DNA from: JAENVT01 sp963773085
GTDB lineage: Bacteria > Actinomycetota > Acidimicrobiia > Acidimicrobiales > Ilumatobacteraceae
Reading direction: 5' to 3'
Length of the DNA: 64,000 bases
Assembly: GCA_963773085.1 (NCBI GenBank)
Contig: CAVYZS010000010.1
Span: forward strand, 282,200-346,199
Shown: piece after piece, positions 39,869 through 49,415 of the stretch
Layout of the letters: each line of letters begins with the position of its first letter
Position numbering within the stretch: position 1 is the first letter of the stretch
Translations under genes and position numbers: made by a program
The notes under the pieces: generated by a model
The model's database searches: none
Told to the model about the DNA's origin: nothing
What the model saw: the letters and a program-made list of their open reading frames with translations, nothing else

Positions 39869-41231
39869 TCAGATCAGGCCGAGACGCCGACCGAGGTCGC
39901 TCTGCCACACTCGATTCGGGTCGACCTCCTCGCGGATCGACTTCCATTCATCGAGGCGTGGGTAGCCCCGACGTACGGCTTCTGGGGTCATGTGTGCATC
40001 TTTGGCGAAGTAGTGACGGCCGCCGGCATCGAGCACGATCCGGTCGAGCCCATGCAGGAGGTCACCGAGATCGTGTGAGCCGCCGGGCACGTCGAGGGCC
40101 AGCGTCCAACCGGCACTGGGGAAGCTGAGTGGGGCGGCGTTGGCCGCGCCGAAACGCTTGAGCACGGCCAAGAAGCTGGCGGCACCGCTGGCCGAGAGCC
40201 GCTCGACGACGGTGCGCAATGCGTCCTCCTCGCCGAACGGAACGACGAACTGGTACTGGACCATCCCACGGCGGCCGTACAGTCGGTTCCACGACCCAAC
40301 GAGATCGAGAGGGTGGAAGAACGCACCGATGCCTTGGATCTGACCGCTGCGGCTCGCTGGTGCTTTGCGGAACCAGAACTCGTTGAAGGCAGCAACGGTG
40401 GCGTGATTGAGCACGCCCATCGGTGGAACGAGCGGAGGCACAGCGAACAGTTGATGCGGGCCGTAGGCAAGCGGTGCGCCGGCGTGCTGGGCTTCGAGAT
40501 CGATCGAGGCGGGCGTGATCGCCGCGGCTCAGCACACTGCGCCCGAGGTGACGGCCCTTGGCCAGGAGATCGATCCAGGCGACGCTGTAGCGCACGCGAT
40601 CGTCGCCATCGGTCATCGTCGCCAGCAACGTGTCGAGGTCGGCGATTCGCGCCGTATCGACTCGCATGCGGCTGGTCTCGATCGGAAGGAGGCGGATCGT
40701 GGCATCGAGCATCATCCCGGTCAGGCCCATGCCCCCGATGGTCGCCCAGAACAGCGCCGGGTAGTGACGAGGACCGATGACCGTGGTCGAGCCGTCGGCC
40801 AGCATCAGGGTGATTGCCTCGATGTAGCTGCCGATCGAGCCATCGACGTGATGGTTCTTGCCGTGTATGTCGCTGGCTATGGCACCGCCGATCGTCACGA
40901 ATCTGGTGCCAGGCGTCACCGGAAGAAAGAAACCTCGGGGCACGATCGCGCCCAGCAGCGCATCGATGCTGACGCCCGCACCGACGGTGACCAGACCCGT
41001 CGAGGCCTCGAGCACGATGTCGGCGGCGCCGGACGCGAGACGGAGCACCAATCCTCCGCCGTTCTGTGCCGCGTCGCCGTAGCTCCTTCCGAGGCCCCTG
41101 GCCAACGCCCCACGGGAACCGACCTCTTTCAGCGCCGCGGCGACAGCTTGTGAGGCAACGTGTAATTCGTCGGCAACGGTGGGGTTGGTGCGTCCCCAGC
41201 CCCACAGGTGGGCTCGGGATGGGTTCGACAC
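39869..41231 (-). CDS. dprE1: Decaprenylphosphoryl-beta-D-ribose 2-epimerase oxidase, DprE1; one frame break
   Basis: About 454 residues. FAD-binding segments are ARGLGRSYGDAAQNGGG, VTVGAGVSIDALLG and PVTPGTRFVTIGGAIASDIH followed by GKNHHVDGSIG, near-identical in pattern to mycobacterial DprE1. The C-terminal cap includes FNEFWFRKAP and PLSFPSAGWTLALDVP. The frame changes near 40530. The enzyme oxidises the 2-hydroxyl of polyprenyl-phospho-ribose. The position equivalent to mycobacterial Cys387 (the benzothiazinone target, in a W-x-x-C-x-D context) is alanine here, codon 40098-40100. The GTG start at 41231 gives the usual length. Confidence 0.93.
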
Positions 41232-41443
41232 GCTGGATGATCCTACCCGTCGCCTCTTCCGCCCGAGCGGTTCCTCGGTCGGCGCGGGCGCGACTTCGGC
41301 AGTCGGGCTGCACTTCTCGCGCCCATGACGTCTTGTCGGGCGCGAAACCAGCATCACGACGTCGGCTTTCGCGCCCGAGTGGCGTGGGCACGGAGATGTC
41401 CATCCGCGTCAGCGGAGCCATCGTCAGGGATACTGGTGGCTCG

Positions 41444-43417
41444 ATGTCTACCTCGGTCACGCGTCCACCGTTGCAGATCGGTCGCCTGCCCTATTTGCCG
41501 GGGCTCGACGGGATGCGGGCAATCGCTGTCGTCGCGGTGATGATCTATCACGCCAACCACGAGTGGCTCCCTGGAGGTTTCCTCGGCGTCGAGATGTTCT
41601 TCGTCATCAGCGGGTACCTCATCACCCTGCTGTTGGTCGGCGAGCACGAACGTCGAGGCCGCATCGATCTCGGCCAGTTCTGGAGGCGACGCTTCCGACG
41701 CCTGCTGCCGCCGTTGTTCGTGATGCTGGCCGGGTTGGCCGTGTACATGACCCTGTTCAGGCGAACGCCGATGGGTCGCACCAGAGGTGACTTCGCCGGT
41801 GGCATCCTCTACGCCAGCAACTGGTACCAGATCGTGGTCGGACAGGGGTATACGGCGAACGAAGCGTTCGTTCCGCTCCGCCACCTGTGGTCGCTGGCGG
41901 TCGAGGAGCAGTTCTACCTGATCTGGCCACTGGTGATGGTGGCCGTCCTGATGCGCCGTTCCGGCCGCGACCTGCCGCGCCTGGCCCTGTGGTTCGCCGG
42001 GGCGAGCGTTGCAGTCGCCCTGCTGATGGCGGTGCTCTTCCATGCCGGAGACGTGGCGGCAACGTGCACGGCTGACCAACGGCAGGGATATTGGACACTG
42101 TTCGGCCGATGCATCAGCATCAATGAGTCGCTCTACCTGAGCACGTTCACCCGTGCCGGTGGGCTGTTGCTCGGTTCGGCCTTCGCCATGGTGTGGCGCC
42201 CGCAGGCGCTGATGCGCGGGCCGATGCGCCACCGTTCGGGGCTACTCGACGGGCTCGGTGTGATCGGCCTGGTGATCCTGGGATGGTTGATGTGGGGCCT
42301 GTGGCTGAGCGAAAGCGGTCTGAAGTTCGGCATCCGATTCGATTCGGCGCTCTTTCGCGGCGGATTCTTCCTGACCGCAGTCGCCAGCGTCGCCGTGATC
42401 GCTGCGGTCACCCACGAACGGAGTTCGCTCGGTCGGCTACTGGGCACTCCCGCCCTGAACTGGGTGGGCACGCGGAGCTACGGCTTGTACCTGTTCAGCT
42501 GGCCGATCTATCAGATCCTGCGTGGCGAGGCCGGTCAGCCGCTCAGCATGAGGCAGTTCGTGATCGCGATGATCTTGACGATCCCGATCACCGAGGCGAG
42601 TTATCGCTTCGTCGAGATACCGATTCGCCAGGGCCGACTCGCCGAGATCATGCACGATCGGCGACGACGAACTGCTGACGTGTATCGCCGCCGGCGCCGC
42701 ATGGTAGGAGTGTCCGTCGTCGGGTTGGCCCTGGTGGTGTTTGCGACCGTCAGCATCGCCGTGGCTCCGAACCTGTGCGTCGGACAGGTCGAATGTGATC
42801 TCGCCGCCGCCACAGCGGCAACCGATTCGCTTGCGCCTCCGGACTCCGTGCCGGACGGCACCACGCTTTCGGGGGTCGTCGAAAGTACGACGCCGACAAC
42901 TGTGGCGCCGACCACGACCAGCACGACGCTCCCCCTCGACCAACGACCTCCGGTTGCGATCGGTGAGTCCGTGATGCTGGGTGCCAAGTCGCAGTTGGAG
43001 GCCGCGGGCTTCGTCGTCGATGCAGCCCAGAGTCGCCAGGGTGGCGAAGTCGTCGACGTCATCGCCCAGCTTCGCGCCTCCGGGCGGCTCGGAAACACGG
43101 TGGTGATCCACATCGGCACGAATGGCGAGGTCTCGGACGAGAACTTCGCAGCGATCATGGCCAACCTTCCGCCCGAAGAAGTGAAGTCCGTGTGGTTCCT
43201 CACGGTACGCGCCGATCGACCTTGGGTGCCCGACAACAACGCCCGAATCGTCGCCCTACCCGGCAAGTACCCGAACGTCAATGTCGGCTACTGGGACGCA
43301 CTCGCCCCCCATGTCCCGGGGATGTCGACGGATGGTATCCACCTCCGTACCGATGAGGCGAAGAATGCCTACGCCGATCTCATCGCAACGTGGACCGGCG
43401 AAAAGCCGACGGGTTGA
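41444..43417 (+). CDS. OafA-type membrane acyltransferase with C-terminal SGNH-like domain
   Basis: 657 residues, intact. The acyltransferase-3 domain begins LPYLPGLDGMRAIAVVAVMI with the catalytic-type histidine in IYHANHEWLPGG, then VEMFFVISGYLITLLLVG and FWRRRFRRLLPP. After about ten membrane helices and a Thr-rich linker (near residues 480-505) comes an SGNH-like domain: AIGESVMLGAKSQLEA (Glu in place of the Asp of GDSV), HIGTNGEVSDENF and DGIHLRTDEAKNAYADL. I chose the ATG at 41444, just before the first membrane-side motif. It stands alone on the plus strand between dprE1 and a methyltransferase gene and probably O-acylates the glycan made here. Confidence 0.9.
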   Translation: MSTSVTRPPLQIGRLPYLPGLDGMRAIAVVAVMIYHANHEWLPGGFLGVEMFFVISGYLITLLLVGEHERRGRIDLGQFWRRRFRRLLPPLFVMLAGLAVYMTLFRRTPMGRTRGDFAGGILYASNWYQIVVGQGYTANEAFVPLRHLWSLAVEEQFYLIWPLVMVAVLMRRSGRDLPRLALWFAGASVAVALLMAVLFHAGDVAATCTADQRQGYWTLFGRCISINESLYLSTFTRAGGLLLGSAFAMVWRPQALMRGPMRHRSGLLDGLGVIGLVILGWLMWGLWLSESGLKFGIRFDSALFRGGFFLTAVASVAVIAAVTHERSSLGRLLGTPALNWVGTRSYGLYLFSWPIYQILRGEAGQPLSMRQFVIAMILTIPITEASYRFVEIPIRQGRLAEIMHDRRRRTADVYRRRRRMVGVSVVGLALVVFATVSIAVAPNLCVGQVECDLAAATAATDSLAPPDSVPDGTTLSGVVESTTPTTVAPTTTSTTLPLDQRPPVAIGESVMLGAKSQLEAAGFVVDAAQSRQGGEVVDVIAQLRASGRLGNTVVIHIGTNGEVSDENFAAIMANLPPEEVKSVWFLTVRADRPWVPDNNARIVALPGKYPNVNVGYWDALAPHVPGMSTDGIHLRTDEAKNAYADLIATWTGEKPTG

Positions 43418-43421
43418 TCTC

Positions 43422-44171
43422 CTAGTACGGCCACTCTGGACGATGGCCGATCAGTTTGCTGATCAGGCCACCGAGTCGGAGCTTCAACAACACCTTGAGC
43501 CCGACGTTCTTGACAAACCACGGCAGCTGGGCGATCTGTCGGCAGGCGTTGACCGTGCGAGCACGAGAACTGTTGTCGAGGTCCGCTCGGTACTCCGCCA
43601 GCGAGCGTGACCGACCGATGTAGCGGAATCGGCGTCCGCACACCAGTTCACGCCCGATCGCCAACGTCACTCCCACTGAGGAGAACGAGTCGTGGATCAG
43701 CATCGTCCCGCCTATCTCGACTCGTGCGCCCCAGCTGCGGATGTCGGATCGTGCCGGTGTGTACCGGTGGGCACCGTCGATGTACAACACCGCGATCGAA
43801 CCGTCGACGGCGTCGTGTGCGTGGTCGCTGAAGTTGCGTACGTGACGGACGCGATCGGCGACACCGGCCGCGACGAGGTTCGCCGCGAACACCTCGTGGT
43901 CGCCGCCGGCCTGTGCTTCGAAGCCGCTGATCTCCTCTGGGCCACGGTCGGTGCCGGCGTGGGGATCGATGGCCACGATCGGCACGTCGTGCGGTGCAGC
44001 GGAGGCCAGCACGATCGTGCTTCGGCCGCGGAAGCTGCCGATCTCGACGATCTGCTCGCCTGAGCGAGTAGCCGCCGCTGCACTGTAGAGCCTGGCCGCC
44101 TGATCCGGCGACAGCCAGCCGTCAACATCGGCCACGACGGACAACACCTCGTCGAGCGAACGACTGGTCAC
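43422..44171 (-). CDS. Class I SAM-dependent methyltransferase (Methyltransf_24-like)
   Basis: 249 residues, intact, GTG start overlapping the ubiA stop by four bases. SAM motif IVEIGSFRGRSTIVLAS, then VAIDPHAGTD, and IAVLYIDGAHRYTPARSD with the DGAH motif of the Methyltransf_24 group (acidic and histidine residues that bind a metal). These enzymes methylate sugars or other hydroxylated compounds in surface-glycan clusters. It is coupled to ubiA, which argues for a role in the same lipid-linked sugar pathway, but the substrate is not evident. Confidence 0.82.
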   Translation of the reverse strand: MTSRSLDEVLSVVADVDGWLSPDQAARLYSAAAATRSGEQIVEIGSFRGRSTIVLASAAPHDVPIVAIDPHAGTDRGPEEISGFEAQAGGDHEVFAANLVAAGVADRVRHVRNFSDHAHDAVDGSIAVLYIDGAHRYTPARSDIRSWGARVEIGGTMLIHDSFSSVGVTLAIGRELVCGRRFRYIGRSRSLAEYRADLDNSSRARTVNACRQIAQLPWFVKNVGLKVLLKLRLGGLISKLIGHRPEWPY

Positions 44172-45034
44172 GCGAAGTAGACACCGATCGCGAACACCGT
44201 GATCCAGATCAAGCCGAGTATCTGCAGGACGCGATCGTGGGCGAAGATCTCCTCCGGCGCGGCCCCGTGACCTTGCTCGAGGATCAACGTGTACCGCAGC
44301 AAGGCGGTGCCCATCGGGATGATGGACAGCTCGTAGAAGGGCCATGTCGTGGCCGCCAACTCGGGCCTGTCGAACGCCCAGATGCAGTACGTCACCAGGG
44401 CTGCGCCGCAACTGACCGACAACACGATTCGCAGGAAGCCCAGGGAGTAGTCGTCGAGCGTCGCCCGTGTCTGGGCATCGTCACCGAGGTCACGCAACTC
44501 GGCGTAGCGCTTGCCGGCCACGATGAACAGCGAAGCGAAGGAGATGGTCAGCGAGAACCATTTGCTCATCTGCACATCGGTCGCGACGGCACCCCCAACG
44601 GCGCGCAGCACGAATCCGGCAGCGACTGCCACGAGATCGACGACTGCGATGTGCTTGAGCACAGTGCTGTACAACGAGGTCAGCACGACGTAGGCGGCGA
44701 CGACGACGGCCGCCTGCCAGCGTGTGGTGGCAGCGAGGCCGATTCCGGCGACGAGCAGGAGCGTGCCGACGATCCGACCGACACCGACCGATATCGCACC
44801 GCTGGCGATCGGGCGGTGCTGCTTGATCGGATGGTTACGGTCGTTGTCGGCGTCGAGGAGGTCGTTCCAGAAGTAGGTTCCGCTGCTGGCGAGACAGAAC
44901 GCGACGAAGATGACAATGGTCGCCCACAACGATGACTTCTGGTTGAGCACCCCGGCCGCGCCGGGCGCAGCGAACACCAACAGGTTCTTGACCCACTGCT
45001 TCGGACGTGCCTGTCGGAGGAGGACTGCAGTCAT
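44168..45034 (-). CDS. ubiA: Decaprenyl-phosphate phosphoribosyltransferase (DPPR synthase), UbiA family
   Basis: 288 residues, intact, with about nine membrane helices. It starts LLRQARPKQWVKNLLVFA, the standard N-terminus of the DPPR synthase branch, and holds the first aspartate motif in FWNDLLDADNDRNHPIK and a second in YAELRDLGDDAQTRATLDDY. It moves 5-phosphoribose from PRPP to polyprenyl phosphate, the first committed step to polyprenyl-phospho-arabinose. It is the mycobacterial Rv3806c counterpart. The ATG overlaps the stop of the HAD phosphatase gene. Confidence 0.92.
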   Translation of the reverse strand: MTAVLLRQARPKQWVKNLLVFAAPGAAGVLNQKSSLWATIVIFVAFCLASSGTYFWNDLLDADNDRNHPIKQHRPIASGAISVGVGRIVGTLLLVAGIGLAATTRWQAAVVVAAYVVLTSLYSTVLKHIAVVDLVAVAAGFVLRAVGGAVATDVQMSKWFSLTISFASLFIVAGKRYAELRDLGDDAQTRATLDDYSLGFLRIVLSVSCGAALVTYCIWAFDRPELAATTWPFYELSIIPMGTALLRYTLILEQGHGAAPEEIFAHDRVLQILGLIWITVFAIGVYFA

Positions 45035-45669
45035 CCAGTAACCACCTCGGGTCTCTCCGAGATGGTCGCACCATTGACCCACACGGCGTGATCAGCGCGG
45101 GCCAGCAACTCGCGGTCGCCGGCGCTGTCGCCGTAGGCCCATACCTCTGCGTGGACCCATCGCCGTTCCTCCAACCACTGGTCGAGTCGACGGCGCTTTT
45201 CGTCTGCGCGGCAGTTGGGCCCCACGAGCCGGTCGCCGTACCGCTCGCCGGAGCGTGTCGAGTCGGTGCACAGCACGTCGTCGATACCGAGGCGCAGCGC
45301 GAGCGGCCGCAGATACGCGGCCAACGACGCGGACACGATCACCGTGCGATGACCGGACTGCTGATGCCACCGCAAACGGCGCAGCGTGTCCGGCCGCAGC
45401 CAGTTGACCAGCACGTACTGGGCGAACTGCTCGCCGATCGCCTCGACATCGGTGATCAGCTTGCCGCGCAACGCTCCGCCGACGATGATCTCCTTGAACC
45501 GGTCCCGATCTCGTCGGGCCACGGCGGCAATGCTTGCCAGCGGGCGACGCAGCACTGCAGTCAGCAAGCGACGACGGCCGGCAGCGCGCTCGAGGAACGG
45601 CCGAACGCAGTCGCGGGTCGTCAACGTGCCGTCGACATCGAATGCGGCAATGACCACTCTGTCGCTCAC
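45031..45669 (-). CDS. HAD-IB phosphatase, candidate phosphoribosyl-lipid 5-phosphatase
   Basis: 212 residues, intact, GTG start. HAD motifs: AAFDVDGTLTTRDCV (nucleophile Asp and acid Asp), VSASLAAYLRPLA with the motif II Ser, and YGDSAGDRELL (motif IV). The fold is SerB-like (HAD-IB). It overlaps ubiA by four bases. In several proteobacteria I recall the same two domains fused in one protein. The missing step between DPPR synthase and DprE1 is removal of the 5-phosphate, so this is the likely enzyme; a phosphoserine phosphatase is the main alternative. Confidence 0.85.
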   Translation of the reverse strand: MSDRVVIAAFDVDGTLTTRDCVRPFLERAAGRRRLLTAVLRRPLASIAAVARRDRDRFKEIIVGGALRGKLITDVEAIGEQFAQYVLVNWLRPDTLRRLRWHQQSGHRTVIVSASLAAYLRPLALRLGIDDVLCTDSTRSGERYGDRLVGPNCRADEKRRRLDQWLEERRWVHAEVWAYGDSAGDRELLARADHAVWVNGATISERPEVVTG

Positions 45670-45687
45670 CGCGTTGCTCTGCGTCCT

Positions 45688-46973
45688 TCACCTAGTCACT
45701 AGCCCCAGGCCCCCGAGCATGGCCCAGTATCCTGGCCAGCTCTTGGATACCACATCCGGGTCGTCGATCTCGACACCGGGGACGCGCAGCCCGATCAGGC
45801 CGAACGCCATGGCCAGCCGATGGTCGTGGTGGGTGCCGACTCGTGATCCGTGCAGGTGGGATGGCTCGATGGTCAGGCCATCGTCGGTCTCGCTAGCCCT
45901 GGCTCCGAGGCGGCGCAGCTCCGTGCAGAGATCGCCGAGCCGGTCGCTCTCCTTGGAGCGGATGAATCCGACACCGCGTATCCGCGTCGGGCTGGTTGCG
46001 AACGCGGCGACGGCAGCGAGCGTCGGCACCAGATCGGAGAGGTCGACCATGTCGATGTCGATGCCCTCGAGATGTTCGCCACCTTCGACGACGCGTCGAG
46101 CCACCGTCCCGGGTCGTCGTGCAGCCCATCGCCGCCAGTACATCGCAGAAGCCGGCATCGCCCTGCACCGACGCCTCGGTCAGTCCGCGGACCTCGACTC
46201 GACCACCACAGATCGCTGCCGCCGCGAGCGGGTAGCTGGCCGAACTGGCATCGGGTTCGATCGCGTAGTCGCAGCCGTGGTAGCGACCCGGAGCGACTTC
46301 GATGCGACGATCGCCGATCGTCACCGCATCGTGGCCGAAATCGGCCATGACCGCTCTGGTGATCTCCAGGTACGGACGCGAGACGAGCGGAGTGGTGATG
46401 TCGAGGCGTAGCCCACCGGGGATGTACGGACCGATCAGCATCAGCGCCGTCAGGAACTGGCTGCTGATGTCGCCGGGCAGCTCGACGTGGTGGGCGCCCG
46501 ACAGCGGCCCGCTGACCGTGACCGGCAGGTGTCCAGCGCGACCCTCCGTGTCAACGGTCGCTCCGAGGGCGACGAGCGCCTCGTGCAATGGCGCCATCGG
46601 ACGGGCGCGCAGTGACGGATCGCCATCGATCGTGTAGGTCCCGGATCCGAGCGCGCAACGGCGGTGATGAAACGCGATGTCGTGCCGGCGAGCCGGGCGT
46701 GCAGGTGGGCCGCTCGGGTCGTAGCACACCAGCCGTGCCCGTGATCGTCGTGACCCCGGACGAAACATCGGCCCGGACTATTCCGATGCCCAGTGCCTCG
46801 AGGCACGTCAGCATGGCCTCGGTGTCGTCACCGTCGGGGAGGTTGCCGAGTGTCGACGTTCCCTCGGCGAGCGCCGCGCAGACCAGGGCGCGGTTGGCAA
46901 TGCTCTTCGAGCCAGGCACGGCGACGACTGCGTCGAGCGGTTGAAGCAGTGGGATGACGAAGTGAGTGGCCAC
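45688..46973 (-). CDS. aroA: 3-phosphoshikimate 1-carboxyvinyltransferase (EPSP synthase); two frame breaks
   Basis: About 428 residues, the usual length. The N-terminus has VAVPGSKSIANRALVCAALA, the middle GDISSQFLTALMLIG, the C-terminal half RSKESDRLGDL and HHDHRLAMAFGLIG. Each motif is an AroA hallmark; it joins shikimate 3-phosphate and PEP in the aromatic amino acid pathway. The frame changes near 46700 and near 46115. The GTG start lies within the stop codon of tyrA (GATAGTGG), so the two shikimate-pathway genes are coupled. Confidence 0.93.
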
Positions 46974-48038
46974 TATCCCAGCCGTTGGACTGCCGGGCGA
47001 TAGCCGCGGGCCATCAACCCGCCGCGGTACAGATCGGCGGTGGCCACATCGACGAGCACGACGGCGACGCCGCGGTTGCCCTCGACGCTGTGCACCACTT
47101 CGAAGCTGGCGATGTTGACGCCCAGCTCGGCGGCGAGGGTGAACACCTCGGCGGCGGCGCCCGGGCGGTCGGGTATGGGAATGCGCACCTCGGCCAACTC
47201 GCTCGGCTGATTGACCCTGCTCGGCAGGTTGGCTCGAGCGTCGCGAGCGTGTTGAAGGCGGTCGAACAGCGCACTACGGTCGTCGCGGTCGACGACGTCG
47301 CGCATCGACTCGAGTCCGTCGATCAGTCCGTCGAGCGCAGACAGGATTGCCGGTCGGTTCTCGGCACAGATGTCGAGCCAGATCGCCGGATGACCGGAGG
47401 CGATGCGGGTCATGTCGCGAAAGCCGCCGGCAGCCAGGCGCAGCAGCGCGGCGTGCTCCTCGGCACGGTCGCTGGCCAGTCCCATCAGCGTCGCCGCGGC
47501 GAGGTGAGGCACGTGACTGATCACGGCCACGACCTGGTCGTGACGATCGGCGGGCAGGGCGACGACATCGGCGCCCAGTTCGGCAACGACTGCGGCCACC
47601 TTGCTGAACGTGCTGTCGGCGGTCGTCGACGATGGGGTCAGCACCCACACCGCACCCTCGAACATCGACGCGTCGGCGCCATCGAATCCGTCGAGCTCGC
47701 TACCGGCCATCGGGTGACCACCGACGAAGCGCGGATCGTCGATGGCCGCGGCGATCCCACCCTTGACGCTGCCGACATCGGTGACCAGGCCCGTCGAGTC
47801 GGCCAGCGCCCGCTTGACCTGATCGACGATCGCGAGCACGGGCGTGGCCACGAAGGTGATGTCGGCCTCGGGGTCGAATCCGCCGGCATCGATGGCCCGC
47901 ATCGTCAGCGCCCGCTCGATCCGCATCGGGTCGAGGTCGTCGCCGGTCACGTACCAGCCCTCGGTCGCGCAAGGCGAGCGCGATCGAGCCACCGATCAGG
48001 CCGAGACCAGCCACGTTGGCACGCCGAGCGCTGCTCAC
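46973..48038 (-). CDS. tyrA: Prephenate dehydrogenase with C-terminal ACT domain; one frame break
   Basis: About 355 residues. NAD motif VAGLGLIGGSIALALRD, then TDVGSVKGGIAAA, HPMAGSELDGFDGA and ISHVPHLAAATLMGL, followed by FRDMTRIASGHPAIW. The last 75 residues (RIPIPDRPGAAAEVF, LAAELGVNIASFEVV) form an ACT domain, which in this family binds tyrosine and gives feedback control. The frame shifts near 47970; dropping one base joins ALRD to EGWYVTGDD. The GTG start at 48038 is six bases after rluB. It makes 4-hydroxyphenylpyruvate for tyrosine. Confidence 0.92.
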
Positions 48039-48044
48039 GGGCGG

Positions 48045-48830
48045 TCAGCGTAGCTGCGAGCCGGCGGCGCCGACGCTTTCGATCAGGGCCTTGACCTCAC
48101 CGGTGGTGAGCTCGCGCCACTCTCCGGGACCGAGGGTCGCATCGCGCAACGGGCCGATCCGCACCCGCACCAGGCGGTTCACGGGATGGCCGATCGCCTC
48201 GCACATCCGTCGCACCTGTCGGTTGCGGCCCTCGTGGATCGTCAGGCGCAGCACACCGGGGCTCGGTTGCGACACCTTGGCCGGCGCCGTCATGCCGTCG
48301 TCGAGCTCGATTCCTTCGCGCAGTCGGCGCAGCTTGCCCTGAGCGACGTTGCCACCCGACACCTCGGCGAGGTACTCCTTTTCGACACCGTGGCTGGGGT
48401 GCGTCAGCCGCTGGGCGAGGTCACCGTCGTTGGTCAGCAGCAGCAGCCCTTCGGTGTCGATGTCGAGTCGGCCGACCGGATAGACGCGCGGCTCAGTCGG
48501 GACCATGTCGACGACGGTCGGGCGACCGTGGGTATCGCTGGCGGTGGTGACGACGCCGGCCGGCTTGTTGAGCAGGTAGTACACGAGCCCGGGCTTGACG
48601 CCGATCGGCACACCGTCGACCTCGACGAGGTCGTGATCGGTGTCGACGCGCCGGCCGAGCACGGCGATCTCGCCGTTGACGGTGACACGTCCGGCGGTGA
48701 TCAGGTCCTCGCAGACCCGCCGGCTGCCCCAGCCGCGGACTGCCAGCACCTTCTGCAGGCGCTCACCCTGCGGAAGCGCCGCGTTCTTGGCCGCCAACTG
48801 CTCCCAGAGCGGAGGCTCAAGCTGGGGCAT
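48045..48830 (-). CDS. rluB: 23S rRNA pseudouridine synthase RluB-like
   Basis: 261 residues, intact. An N-terminal S4 RNA-binding domain (ERLQKVLAVRGWGSRRVCED, ITAGRVTVNGEIAVLG) is followed by the RsuA/RluB catalytic domain with YYLLNKPAGVVTT, and VGRLDIDTEGLLLLTNDGD, whose aspartate attacks the uridine. The family modifies 23S rRNA (RluB, E. coli U2605). The ATG lies inside the last codons of scpB (14-bp overlap), continuing the actinobacterial order scpA-scpB-rluB. Confidence 0.93.
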   Translation of the reverse strand: MPQLEPPLWEQLAAKNAALPQGERLQKVLAVRGWGSRRVCEDLITAGRVTVNGEIAVLGRRVDTDHDLVEVDGVPIGVKPGLVYYLLNKPAGVVTTASDTHGRPTVVDMVPTEPRVYPVGRLDIDTEGLLLLTNDGDLAQRLTHPSHGVEKEYLAEVSGGNVAQGKLRRLREGIELDDGMTAPAKVSQPSPGVLRLTIHEGRNRQVRRMCEAIGHPVNRLVRVRIGPLRDATLGPGEWRELTTGEVKALIESVGAAGSQLR

Positions 48831-49411
48831 CAGGGGCGGGTACGTCGATGCGCAGCCCGTACTCGAGCGCCTCGACGACATCGGCACCGGGCACGAACTC
48901 GGCGATCGGCGGCAGGTCGGCCAGCGAGTTGAGGCCGAGCTTCTCGAGGAACGAGGGGGTCGTGCCGTACAGGATCGCCTGGCCAGGACCGGGGTCGCGG
49001 GCCACCTCGGTGACGTAGCCGCGAGCCTGCAACGTGCGCAGCACACCGTCGGGATCGACACCCCGGATCGAGGCGATCTGAGCCACGCGACAGCGGCTGC
49101 TTGTAGGCCACGATCGCCAGCGTCTCCAGCGCCGCAGCGCTCATCCGGGCCCGCTGACCGTCGAGCAGGAACCGCTCGACGTACGGCGCCAGATCGGCAT
49201 GCGACTGGTAGCGGTACCCGCCGGCGACCTTGACCAGTTGGAATCCGTGGCCGGCCTCGTCGTAGGCGGCAGCCAGTTCGACGCACAGCCGCTCGATGAC
49301 GGCGGTCGGCTGCTCGAGCAGCTGGGCGAGCAGGTCGGGGGCGACCGGCTCGACGGCGACCATCACGATCGCCTCGATGGCCCGCACCGTCTCGCTGTCG
49401 ATTTCGTTCAT
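48817..49411 (-). CDS. scpB: Segregation and condensation protein B; one frame break
   Basis: About 198 residues with two winged-helix domains. It starts SETVRAIEAIVMVAVEPVA, with GYRYQSHADLAPYVERFL, SAAALETLAIVAYKQPLS and then RAQIASIRGVD-type sequence (here shifted, near 49085, with one extra base), ending with GRPPxFL-like TPSFLEKLGLNSLADLPP. ScpB dimers bind ScpA and regulate SMC condensin ATPase in chromosome segregation. The ATG is four bases after the scpA stop. No smc gene is in the window. Confidence 0.93.
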
Positions 49412-49415
49412 GGTC

